From contig NZ_JBNCMC010000011.1 of the NCBI RefSeq assembly GCF_049844995.1, positions 1 to 64,000 on the forward strand: 64,000 nt of DNA, written 5' to 3'. Below are positions 42,598-51,408 of the stretch, one piece after another. The notes under the pieces were generated by a model. It saw only the letters and a program-made list of their open reading frames with translations, ran no database searches and was not told the origin of the DNA. The position numbers and the translations under genes are program-made. The DNA is from Luteimicrobium sp049844995. GTDB lineage: Bacteria > Actinomycetota > Actinomycetes > Actinomycetales > Cellulomonadaceae. Each line of letters opens with the position of its first letter. Position 1 is the stretch's first letter.

Positions 42598-43083
42598 TCA
42601 GCCCTGGGCCGACGCGGTCGGGACGAGCGTCGTGTACTCCGGGAGCGTCCCGTCGAGCACGGGCACCTTCACGGTCTCGGTGGCGTCGCCGACCGTGATC
42701 TCCACGGGGAGGACGGCGCCCGGGGCCGCGTTCGTGGTGTCGAACACGACGTCGTGAGCGTCGTCGCCCGAGCCGAGCTTCGTGGTGGACGAGGGGTCCA
42801 CGGAGACCGTCGAGGACGACGCGCCGTCGGGCATGACGGTCACGGTCGCGCCGTCGGAGCCGCCGTTGTAGAAGGAGCCCAGCAGGCGACCGGGGTCGCC
42901 CTTGCCGTCCGACAGGACGAGCAGGTTGATGCCCTTGACGTCGCCCACGACGACGTCGATGCCGTCGGACGGCTGGTAGGGCTTGTCGGTCTGCGTGGGG
43001 GCGCAGGCGGAGAGCGCGGCCGCGCTCGCGAGGGCCACCGGGACCGCGAGGAACTTGCTCATGCGGGCGGTGCTGCGGTTCAC
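42598..43083 (-). CDS. LpqE-like lipoprotein next to carD
   Basis: 161 residues. Signal peptide with lipobox LSAC (VALASAAALSACAPT), then a beta-rich domain (GIDVVVGDVKGINLLVLSDGKG) resembling copper-chaperone-like and DUF461 proteins, without a clear Met/His metal site. In M. tuberculosis, lpqE (Rv3584) sits divergent from carD in the same way. The function is unknown. The GTG at 43083 has TGGAG about 8 bases ahead; the ATG at 43062 is an alternative. Confidence 0.75.
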   Translation of the reverse strand: MNRSTARMSKFLAVPVALASAAALSACAPTQTDKPYQPSDGIDVVVGDVKGINLLVLSDGKGDPGRLLGSFYNGGSDGATVTVMPDGASSSTVSVDPSSTTKLGSGDDAHDVVFDTTNAAPGAVLPVEITVGDATETVKVPVLDGTLPEYTTLVPTASAQG

Positions 43084-43252
43084 GTGCGGTCTCCAGGGAC
43101 TTGTCGGGTCGGGGCCGCCCCCAGACTATCGTTCCGCGCGCGATGCTCGCGCGTTCCGGGGCGTGCCGTGGGCCACGTCGTCGGGCCTGGTGGCGGCGGG
43201 TCCGCGGGGCTTCGCGGGCTTCTCGCCCAGCGGGAGGCGGAGGGTCGCGTGG

Positions 43253-43258
43253 TAAGAT
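43253..43258 (+). promoter_or_regulatory. carD -10 hexamer TAAGAT
   Basis: TAAGAT at 43253-43258, 28 bases before the carD ATG, followed by an AAAGGGGA ribosome site. No clear -35 is seen at 17 bases. Confidence 0.5.
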
Positions 43259-43286
43259 GGCCCTCCGCGAAAGGGGACATCTGAAG

Positions 43287-43769
43287 ATGACTTTCACTGT
43301 AGGGGAGACGGTTGTCTACCCGCACCACGGCGCAGCCCTCATCGAGGAGATCAAGACGCGGACCATCCGTGGGGAGGACAAGCTCTACCTCAAGCTCCGG
43401 GTCGCCCAGGGCGATCTGACCATCGAGGTCCCCGCAGAGAACGTCGACCTCGTCGGAGTGCGTGACGTCGTCGGCCAAGAGGGTCTCGACCGGGTGTTCG
43501 AGGTTCTGCGCGCGCCCTACACCGAGGAGCCGACCAACTGGTCCCGCCGGTACAAGGCCAACCTCGAGAAGCTGGCATCGGGCGACGTCATCAAGGTCGC
43601 CGAGGTCGTGCGTGACCTGTCGCGCCGGGACGCCGACCGCGGCCTCTCGGCCGGTGAGAAGCGCATGCTCGCCAAGGCACGGCAGATCCTCGTCTCGGAG
43701 CTCGCGCTCGCCGAGCACACCGAGGAGGAGAAGGCCGAGGCGATCCTCGACGAGGTGCTCGCCAGCTGA
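43287..43769 (+). CDS. carD: CarD-family RNA polymerase-binding transcription factor
   Basis: 160 residues. The N-terminal RNAP-beta-interacting domain (FTVGETVVYPHHGAALIEEI) is joined to a helical DNA-binding domain with the conserved tryptophan in PTNWSRRYKANLEKLASGD. It stabilises open promoter complexes, notably at rRNA promoters, and is essential in mycobacteria. The ATG at 43287 is chosen; the longer frame lacks domain support. It is followed by ispD-ispF, as in M. tuberculosis Rv3583c-Rv3581c. Confidence 0.96.
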   Translation: MTFTVGETVVYPHHGAALIEEIKTRTIRGEDKLYLKLRVAQGDLTIEVPAENVDLVGVRDVVGQEGLDRVFEVLRAPYTEEPTNWSRRYKANLEKLASGDVIKVAEVVRDLSRRDADRGLSAGEKRMLAKARQILVSELALAEHTEEEKAEAILDEVLAS

Positions 43770-43815
43770 GCGGGTCCACGTCCGGGTCCGCCCCGGAACA
43801 CGAACAAGCATCACG

Positions 43816-43850
43816 CGAAGGCCGGTCCGCGATGCGCGGGCCGGCCTTCG
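43816..43850 (+). terminator. Terminator-like hairpin with the ispD start codon in its loop
   Basis: 15-bp stem (one G-U pair) with loop GATGC, 46 bases after the carD stop. The ispD ATG (43832-43834) lies in the loop and the right arm is coding. Confidence 0.7.
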
Positions 43851-44563
43851 CGGCCGTCCTGACGGCGGCCGGCTCCGGCACCCGCCTCGGCGCGGACGTC
43901 CCCAAGGCGCTCGTGCCGCTCGACGGCGCGCCGCTCGTGGTGCACGCCGCGTCCCGGCTCGTGGACGCGGGCGCGACCGTGGTCGTGATCACGGCGCCGG
44001 CCGGCCACGTCGACCACGTGCGCGCCGCGCTGGACGGCACCCGCGGGCTCGGCGCGCCCCGGGTGGTCGTGGTCCCCGGCGGACCCACCCGCCAGGCGAG
44101 CGTGGCCGCCGGCCTGGCCGGGCTGCCGTCCGCCGCCGGCCCGATCGTCCTCGTGCACGACGCCGCGCGCGCCCTCGCGCCCACGGCGCTCCTCGTTCGG
44201 GTCGCGCAGACGGTGCGGGAGGGTCACGATGCCGTTGTGCCCGTCCTGCCCGTGACCGACACGGTCGTCCGGTTCGTCCCGTCCGCCGACGGTGGTCCCG
44301 CCCGTTCGGGGGGAACCGTCGACCGCCGGGGCCTTCGTGCCGTCCAGACCCCGCAGGGCTTCCGGCGCCACGTCCTCGAACGCGCCCACGCCGCCGGGGC
44401 CGGCGTCGCGGCGGACGAGGCGACTGCGGCGAGCGACGACGCGAGCCTCGTGGCGGCGCTCGGCGTGGACGTCGCGCTGGTCGACGGCGACGCTCGCGCC
44501 CTCAAGATCACCACGGCCCACGACCTCGCCGTCGCGACGCTGCTCCTGACGGAGGGCGCATGA
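43832..44563 (+). CDS. ispD: 2-C-methyl-D-erythritol 4-phosphate cytidylyltransferase
   Basis: 243 residues, the MEP isoprenoid pathway step that joins CTP to methylerythritol phosphate. Motifs: AAVLTAAGSGTRLGADVPKAL, GGPTRQASVAAGL, VLVHDAARAL, PVTDTVVRF, LRAVQTPQGFRR and TDDASLV-like ASDDASLVAA. The start ATG lies in the loop of a terminator-like hairpin. The stop overlaps ispF (ATGA), so the pair is co-translated. Confidence 0.95.
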   Translation: MRGPAFAAVLTAAGSGTRLGADVPKALVPLDGAPLVVHAASRLVDAGATVVVITAPAGHVDHVRAALDGTRGLGAPRVVVVPGGPTRQASVAAGLAGLPSAAGPIVLVHDAARALAPTALLVRVAQTVREGHDAVVPVLPVTDTVVRFVPSADGGPARSGGTVDRRGLRAVQTPQGFRRHVLERAHAAGAGVAADEATAASDDASLVAALGVDVALVDGDARALKITTAHDLAVATLLLTEGA

Positions 44564-45069
44564 CCGCCGAGCGGGCCGGGCTTCCCCGGACCGGCATCGG
44601 CACCGACGTGCACGCCTTCGACACCGACCCGGCCCGCGAGCTGTGGGTCGGGGGGCTGCACTGGCCGGGGGAGGTCGGGCTGGCGGGGCACTCCGACGGC
44701 GACGTCGCCGCGCACGCCGCCGCCGATGCGCTCTTCTCCGCCGCCGGCCTCGGCGACCTCGGCTCCAACTTCGGCACCAGCGCGCCGCAGTGGGCCGGCG
44801 CGCGCGGCACGGTGCTGCTCGCGGAGGCGGCCCGACGGGTCCGCGCCGCCGGCTTCGAGATCGGCAACGTGGCGGTCCAGGTGATCGGCAACCGCCCGCG
44901 CCTGGGCCCGCGCCGGGCCGAGGCGGAGGAGGCGCTGAGCGAGGCCGCGGGCGCCGTCGTGACCGTCACGGCGACCACCACGGACGGGCTCGGCCTCACC
45001 GGCCGGGGCGAGGGCCTCGCGGGACTCGCGACCGCGCTCGTCGTGCGCGTCGGGCCGGGTGACGCATGA
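44560..45069 (+). CDS. ispF: 2-C-methyl-D-erythritol 2,4-cyclodiphosphate synthase
   Basis: 169 residues. Metal ligands and active-site loops are intact: GIGTDVHAFD, LAGHSDGDVAAHAAADAL, DLGSNFGTSAPQW, NVAVQVIGNRPRLGP and VTVTATTTDGLGLTGRGEG. It performs the MEP step after IspE. Its stop overlaps the TetR-type gene start (ATGA). Confidence 0.96.
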   Translation: MTAERAGLPRTGIGTDVHAFDTDPARELWVGGLHWPGEVGLAGHSDGDVAAHAAADALFSAAGLGDLGSNFGTSAPQWAGARGTVLLAEAARRVRAAGFEIGNVAVQVIGNRPRLGPRRAEAEEALSEAAGAVVTVTATTTDGLGLTGRGEGLAGLATALVVRVGPGDA

Positions 45070-45674
45070 ACGAGCGGCTGAGCCACGAGCAGCGCCGCGA
45101 ACAGCTCGTCGAGGCGGCGCTGGCCGTCGCCCTCCGCGAGGGCGTCGAGGCGGTGACGATCCGGACGGTCGCCCGGGAGGCGGGCGTGCGGCCGGGCGTC
45201 ATCCACTACGTCTTCACGGACAAGCACGAGCTGCTGGCGGCGCTCAGCCGGCGCGTGGCGGCCATCGCCACGTCGTTCCTCGACGACGCGATCGCGGCCG
45301 GCGGCGACATCACCACGACGCTCCACGCGCTCGCCGACGGCATGTGGAAGGGCCTCGAGGCCCGCTCCCACCATCAGCTCCTCACGATCGAGATCGCGAC
45401 CCTCGGCGCACGCGACGAACGGATGCGCGCCATCGTGCTCGACCAGCTCAAGGAGCAGTGGGCGGCGTCGGAGGCCTACCTGACCGCCGCCGCGCATCAG
45501 GCGGAGGTCCGGTACTCGATGGACGTGCCGCTGCTCGCGCGCATGGTGTCGGCGGAGATCGACGGCATCCAGATCGCGTGGATGGTCGAGCACGACGATG
45601 CCGCGGCCATCGCGTCCTTCCACGCCGTCGCGGACGTGATCCTCGGCACCGTCCGCCCGCTCGGCGCCCGCTGA
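45066..45674 (+). CDS. TetR-family transcriptional regulator
   Basis: 202 residues. The N-terminal helix-turn-helix is VTIRTVAREAGVRPGVIHYVFTDK (quoted in two parts: VTIRTVAREAGV and RPGVIHYVFTDKHELL). The C-terminal helical ligand domain resembles the BetI-like group. The ligand and targets are unknown. Its start overlaps the ispF stop; the next gene, a PPOX/F420 protein 64 bases on, may be a target. Confidence 0.88.
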   Translation: MNERLSHEQRREQLVEAALAVALREGVEAVTIRTVAREAGVRPGVIHYVFTDKHELLAALSRRVAAIATSFLDDAIAAGGDITTTLHALADGMWKGLEARSHHQLLTIEIATLGARDERMRAIVLDQLKEQWAASEAYLTAAAHQAEVRYSMDVPLLARMVSAEIDGIQIAWMVEHDDAAAIASFHAVADVILGTVRPLGAR

Positions 45675-45738
45675 CGTCACGGACGTCCACCTGGCGGACG
45701 GCGGGAATGGCCGCGGCGCGCGTCGGATTGGATCGGGC

Positions 45739-46155
45739 ATGACGCAGACGACGACGGCACCCACCCTTCCCGACGACGCGAAGGCGCTCCTCGACGCCCC
45801 CGAGCACGCGGTGATCGCCACCATCGACCCGGACGGCCGTCCCCAGCTCTCGGTCGTGTGGGTCGCGCGCGACGGCGACGACGTGCTCGTCTCGACGGTG
45901 CGGGGCCGACGCAAGGCCGAGAACCTGGAGCGCGACCCGCGGGCCACCGTCCTCGTGTACGCACGCGACGAGCCGCACCGCTACCTCGAGATCCGGGGCG
46001 ACGTCACGCTCGTCGACGACGGTCCGGACTCCGAGCTCATCCACCGCCTCGTGCGCGCCTACACCGGCGCCGAGCGGTACACCGGGGACGACGGCACCTC
46101 GAACCAGCGGGTGGTCGTGCGGCTCACGCCGCGCCGCGTCGTCTGGCGCGTCTGA
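45739..46155 (+). CDS. PPOX-class F420-dependent oxidoreductase
   Basis: 138 residues of the split-barrel flavin/deazaflavin-binding family. Motifs: HAVIATIDPDGRPQLSVVWV, VSTVRGRRKAENLERDPRATV and YLEIRGDVTLVDD, typical of F420H2-dependent TIGR-type reductases in actinobacteria. The substrate is unknown. It lies between the TetR-type gene and cysS, all on one strand. Confidence 0.85.
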   Translation: MTQTTTAPTLPDDAKALLDAPEHAVIATIDPDGRPQLSVVWVARDGDDVLVSTVRGRRKAENLERDPRATVLVYARDEPHRYLEIRGDVTLVDDGPDSELIHRLVRAYTGAERYTGDDGTSNQRVVVRLTPRRVVWRV

Positions 46156-46185
46156 CCGCATTCTGCCCGGTCGGGGGCGTCCCGG

Positions 46186-46197
46186 TACCCTTGCCGG
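46186..46197 (+). promoter_or_regulatory. Leaderless-type -10, TACCCT, before GTG 46198
   Basis: TACCCT at 46186-46191, six bases, then the cysS GTG. Confidence 0.7.
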
Positions 46198-47685
46198 GTG
46201 ACCCTTCGCCTGTTCGACACCGCCACGCGCGACGTGCGGGACTTCGTGCCCGCCGTGCCCGGTGAGGTCGGCATCTACGTGTGCGGGGCCACCGTCCAGA
46301 GCGAGCCCCACATCGGGCACCTGCGCACCCAGGTCGCGTTCGACGTCCTGGTCCGCTGGCTGCGCCGTTCCGGGCTCGCGGTCACGCTCGTGCGGAACGT
46401 GACGGACATCGACGACAAGATCCTCGCCAAGGCCGCCGCCGCGGGCCAGCGCTGGTGGGAGCGCGCCGCGATCCACGAGCGCGAGTTCACCGCCGCCTAC
46501 GACGCGGTCGGCGTCCTCCCGCCCACGTACGAGCCGCGCGCGACCGGCCACGTGGTCGACATGGTCGAGCTGATGGCGCGCCTCGTGGAGCGCGGGCACG
46601 CGTACGTCGCGGCGGAGGGGGACGTCTACTTCGACGTCCGGTCGTGGCCCGACTACGGATCGCTCACCAACCAGCGGCTCGAGGACCTGACGATCGCGCC
46701 CGAGGACCTGGGCGCGGAGGAGCCGTCGACGGCGGGTCTCAAGCGCGACCCGCACGACTTCGCCCTCTGGAAGGCGCCGAAGGACGGCGAGCCGCCGACC
46801 GCCGCCTGGCCCACGCCCTTCGGCCGCGGCCGCCCCGGCTGGCACCTCGAGTGCTCCGCGATGGCGCAGCGGTACCTGGGCGACACGTTCGACATCCACG
46901 GCGGCGGGCTCGACCTCCGGTTCCCGCACCACGAGAACGAGCAGGCGCAGTCGCGCGCCGCCGGGTACGGCTTCGCGCGGTACTGGCTGCACAGCGCGTG
47001 GGTGACGCAGGGCGGCACCAAGATGAGCAAGTCGCTTGGGAACGGGCTGCTCGTCCGCGAGGTCCTCGCGAAGGCGCCCGCCTCGGCGCTGCGCTACGCC
47101 CTCACCGCCGTCCAGTACCGCTCGATGCTCGAGTGGACGCCCGACACCCTCGCCGAGGCCGAGGCCACGTGGGACCGCTTCGCCGGGTTCGTCGCTCGCG
47201 CGTCGGAACGGGTCGGGCCGGTCGACGACGCCGAGGTCCGGTCCGCCGCCCTTCCCGAGGCGTTCGTGTCCGCGATGGACGACGACCTCAACGTCCCCGC
47301 GGCGCTGGCCGTCGTCCACGAGCACCTGCGCCTCGGCAACACCGCGCTCGCCGCGGCGTCCTCGTCGGGCCCCGACAGCGCCGAGGGTGACACCGCGCGC
47401 CGCGACACGAGGGCCGAGCTCGTCGCCGTCCGTGCGATGCTCGACGCGCTCGGCCTCGACCCCGGCGACCCCCACTGGGCCACGACCGGCGACTCGCGGT
47501 ACGCGCAGGCGCTCGGCGCCGTCGTGCAAGCCGAGCTCGACGCCCGCGCGGAGGCACGCGCAGCGCGGGACTTCGCGACCGCGGACGCGATCCGCGGCCG
47601 CCTCGCGGCGTCGGGCATCCTCGTCGAGGACCAGCCGACCGGCGCGCGCTGGAGCCTCGCGGCTCCCGCGTCGCAGGGCGACTGA
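46198..47685 (+). CDS. cysS: Cysteinyl-tRNA synthetase
   Basis: 495 residues. HIGH motif and zinc cysteine in YVCGATVQSEPHIGHLRT; LVRNVTDIDDKILAKA; LECSAMAQRYLG and HHENEQAQSRA supply further zinc ligands; KMSKSLGN is complete. The C-terminal DALR helical domain follows. It is distinct from MshC, which shares the fold, because it has the full-length C-terminal domain and the cysS-rlmB neighbourhood of Rv3580c-Rv3579c. The start is set by the leaderless hexamer. Confidence 0.95.
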   Translation: MTLRLFDTATRDVRDFVPAVPGEVGIYVCGATVQSEPHIGHLRTQVAFDVLVRWLRRSGLAVTLVRNVTDIDDKILAKAAAAGQRWWERAAIHEREFTAAYDAVGVLPPTYEPRATGHVVDMVELMARLVERGHAYVAAEGDVYFDVRSWPDYGSLTNQRLEDLTIAPEDLGAEEPSTAGLKRDPHDFALWKAPKDGEPPTAAWPTPFGRGRPGWHLECSAMAQRYLGDTFDIHGGGLDLRFPHHENEQAQSRAAGYGFARYWLHSAWVTQGGTKMSKSLGNGLLVREVLAKAPASALRYALTAVQYRSMLEWTPDTLAEAEATWDRFAGFVARASERVGPVDDAEVRSAALPEAFVSAMDDDLNVPAALAVVHEHLRLGNTALAAASSSGPDSAEGDTARRDTRAELVAVRAMLDALGLDPGDPHWATTGDSRYAQALGAVVQAELDARAEARAARDFATADAIRGRLAASGILVEDQPTGARWSLAAPASQGD

Positions 47686-47739
47686 CCGCCTCCGCACCAC
47701 CACCAGACATCCGCAGCACCACCGACGGCAGGACTTCTC

Positions 47740-48744
47740 ATGGCAGGCAACTCGAAGCGTCGCGGCGCCGTCCGCAAGCCCGGATCCAAGAAGGGCGCGA
47801 CGGTCGGGTCCGGTGGCCAGCGACGCAAGGCCCTCGAGGGCCGCGGCCCCACGCCCAAGGCCGAGGACCGCACCTACCACGTCGCCCACAAGCGCAAGGC
47901 CGAGGCTGAGAAGAAGGCCGCGACCGGGCGCGGCGGCGACCGTTCGCGCGCCGGCCGTGGGTCGACCGGCGGCCGGGGACCCGGGCGCGGCGCGACCACC
48001 GAGGTCGTCGCCGGCCGGAACTCGGTCCTCGAGGCGCTGCGCGCCGGCGTGCCGGCGACCACGCTCTACATCGCGTCGCGGCTCGAGGCCGACGACCGCA
48101 CGCGCGAGATCCTGCAGATCGCGACCGGCCGCGGGTACAACCTCCTCGAGGTGGGGAAGCCCGAGCTCGACCGCCTCACCGACGGCTCCGTCCACCAGGG
48201 CGTCGCCGTCCAGGTCCCGCCGTACGAGTACGCGGACCTCGACGACCTCCTCGACGCGGCCGAGCGCAGCGACACCGCGCCGCTGTTCGTCGCGCTCGAC
48301 GGCGTCACCGACCCGCGCAACCTCGGGGCGGTCATGCGGTCCGCGGGGGCGTTCGGGGGGCACGGCGTGATCGTGCCGGAGCGCCGCGCCGCAGGCGTCA
48401 CCGCCTCCGCGTGGAAGACGTCCGCCGGAGCTGCCGCCCGTGTGCCCGTCGCGCGCGTCACCAACCTCGCCCGAGCGCTCGGCGAGCTCAAGCAAGCCGG
48501 CTGCTTCGTCGTCGGGCTCGACGGCGAGGGGCCCACGGCGATCGGCGACGTCGCGTTCGCGACGGACCCGCTGGTCGTCGTCGTCGGCAGCGAGGGCAAG
48601 GGGCTGTCGCGGCTCGTCCGGGAGGCGTGCGACGTCGTCGCGTCGATCCCGATCACCTCGGCCGTCGAGTCGCTCAACGCGTCCGTCGCCGGCGGCATCG
48701 CGCTCTACGAGATCGCCCGCCTCCGCTCCGCCGCGACCGAGTAG
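47740..48744 (+). CDS. rlmB: 23S rRNA (guanosine-2'-O)-methyltransferase RlmB-type (TrmH family)
   Basis: 334 residues. A basic Lys/Arg/Gly-rich N-terminal region (about 85 residues) is followed by the substrate-binding domain (EVVAGRNSVLEALRAGVPA) and the SPOUT methyltransferase knot: DGVTDPRNLGAVMRSAGAFG (motif 1), VVVGSEGKGLSRLVREACD (motif 2) and IPITSAVESLNASVAGGIAL (motif 3). It methylates G2251 in the peptidyl-transferase loop in E. coli. It follows cysS by 54 bases. Confidence 0.93.
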   Translation: MAGNSKRRGAVRKPGSKKGATVGSGGQRRKALEGRGPTPKAEDRTYHVAHKRKAEAEKKAATGRGGDRSRAGRGSTGGRGPGRGATTEVVAGRNSVLEALRAGVPATTLYIASRLEADDRTREILQIATGRGYNLLEVGKPELDRLTDGSVHQGVAVQVPPYEYADLDDLLDAAERSDTAPLFVALDGVTDPRNLGAVMRSAGAFGGHGVIVPERRAAGVTASAWKTSAGAAARVPVARVTNLARALGELKQAGCFVVGLDGEGPTAIGDVAFATDPLVVVVGSEGKGLSRLVREACDVVASIPITSAVESLNASVAGGIALYEIARLRSAATE

Positions 48745-48760
48745 GGCGCCCCGGCTACTT

Positions 48761-48794
48761 CGCGAGGTACACGGGGCGGCCCGTCTACCTCGCG
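48761..48794. terminator. Bidirectional hairpin between rlmB and the DUF4032 gene
   Basis: 14-base arms (CGCGAGGTACACGG and CCGTCTACCTCGCG, one mismatch) with a 6-base loop, in the 52-base gap between converging genes. Confidence 0.7.
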
Positions 48795-48796
48795 GG

Positions 48797-50017
48797 TCAG
48801 GCGTCCTCGCCCAGCAGCGCCTTCTCGTCCCGCCGGTGCCGCAGCACGTTGTCCACGTAGGACTGCACGACCTCCGGCATCGGGACGTCCCGCTGCTGCT
48901 GCTCGGACAGGAACCACCGGTGGTCGAGCATCTCGTGGAACAGCTGGGCGGGCTCGAGCTTGCCCCGCAGCTCGCGAGGAACGCCGCGCACGCTGGGCTC
49001 GAACACCTCGGTGAGCCAGTCGTGCGCGACGAACGTCTCGTCGTCGTTCTGCCGTTCGGTCGCGGCGACGTAGGCGTCGAGGTCGTTGAGCAGCCGGCGG
49101 GCCTGGTTCTCCTGGACGTCGAGGCCGGTGAGCCGCATGAGGCGGCGGGAGTGGTGGCCGGCGTCGACGACCTTCGGCTGGATGCGGACGGTGGTGCCGT
49201 CGATGTCCGTCGTCATGGCGAGCTCGTCGACGTCGAAGCCGAGGTCGTTGAGCCGGTCGATGCGTGCGGCGACCCGCCAGCGGTCGGCCGCGTCGAAGCT
49301 CTCGGCGGTGGTCAGGGAGGCCCAGAGCTCCTGGTACCGCTCGACGAGCAGGTCGCCGATCGCGACCTCGTCGACGTCCTCGTCGAGCAGCTCGCCCGCG
49401 GCGAGGTCCATGAGCTCGCCGATGATGTTGGTGCGGGCCAGGTCGACGTCGTACGTGCGCTGGCCGTCCGTGAGCTGCCGGTGGAGGTCGCCGGTCTCGG
49501 CGTCCACCAGGTAGGCGGCGAAGGCCTCGGCGTCGCGCCGGAACAGCGTGTTCGAGAGCGAGACGTCGCCCCAGTAGAAGCCGACGACGTGCAGCCGCAC
49601 GAGCAGGACGGCGAGCGCGTCGATGAGCCGCGTGAGCGTGTCGGGGCGCAGTGCCTGGCTGAAGAGCGCCCGGTAGGGCAGGGAGTACTGCAGGTGCTCG
49701 GTCACGAGGACGGCCTCGAGACGCTCGCCGTCGGGGTCGAGGCGGCCGGTCACGACGCCGACGGGCTCGACGCTCGGCACCTCGAGGCGCTTGAGCTGCC
49801 GCAGGAGCGCGTACTCCCGGTACGCGACGGTCTCGCCGATCTCCTTGAGCGCGATGACGCGCCCTGACATCCGGACGAACCGGACGGTGTGTCGGGAGAT
49901 GCCGCGGGGGAGCGCGGCGATCCGGTCCGCGGGCCAGTCCTCGAGCGGGACGTCCCACGGCAGGTCGAGGAGCGCCGGGTCCGGGGCGGACGCCGTGATC
50001 TGCAGGTTGTGGCTCAT
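48797..50017 (-). CDS. DUF4032 protein (RIO/LPS-kinase-like fold)
   Basis: 406 residues. The N-terminal two thirds look kinase-like: RVIALKEIGETVAYREY with a possible ATP lysine, LHVVGFYWGDVSLSNTLFR resembling a catalytic HxD...N loop, and YLVDAETGDLH as a metal-binding DFG counterpart. The C-terminal part is the DUF4032 helical region (RRLMRLTGLDVQENQARRLL). The family is widespread in actinobacteria and uncharacterised; a kinase role is inference. A GGGAGGATG ribosome site precedes the ATG. It lies downstream of the sugar ATPase gene on the minus strand. Confidence 0.82.
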   Translation of the reverse strand: MSHNLQITASAPDPALLDLPWDVPLEDWPADRIAALPRGISRHTVRFVRMSGRVIALKEIGETVAYREYALLRQLKRLEVPSVEPVGVVTGRLDPDGERLEAVLVTEHLQYSLPYRALFSQALRPDTLTRLIDALAVLLVRLHVVGFYWGDVSLSNTLFRRDAEAFAAYLVDAETGDLHRQLTDGQRTYDVDLARTNIIGELMDLAAGELLDEDVDEVAIGDLLVERYQELWASLTTAESFDAADRWRVAARIDRLNDLGFDVDELAMTTDIDGTTVRIQPKVVDAGHHSRRLMRLTGLDVQENQARRLLNDLDAYVAATERQNDDETFVAHDWLTEVFEPSVRGVPRELRGKLEPAQLFHEMLDHRWFLSEQQQRDVPMPEVVQSYVDNVLRHRRDEKALLGEDA

Positions 50018-50079
50018 GGTTCCGTCATCCTCCCAGGCGCGGCGCCGTCGGGCCCGCTGATGGTGCGGCGCAGACGCAC

Positions 50080-50115
50080 CGCGGGGCGGGCCCGGAGATC
50101 CGGACCCGCCCCGCG
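50080..50115 (-). terminator. Terminator after the sugar ABC ATPase
   Basis: 16-bp stem with a 4-base loop, 18 bases after the stop. The one non-Watson-Crick pair is G-U only in the minus-strand RNA, which fits this orientation. Confidence 0.85.
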
Positions 50116-50132
50116 GCGTGCGACGTACGTCG

Positions 50133-51263
<1,131 letters not shown>

Positions 51264-51408
51264 CGTTGCTACTTCCCTTCACCGGCAGGTACGTGCCGGA
51301 CGATCCGTCGTGACGGGATGGTGGGACGACGAACGTCGTCCCGGGAGCATGCTATCCGACCGCGAGGGGTGCTCCGGTGACGCCGGTCACACGGCGGACG
51401 CACCCTGG

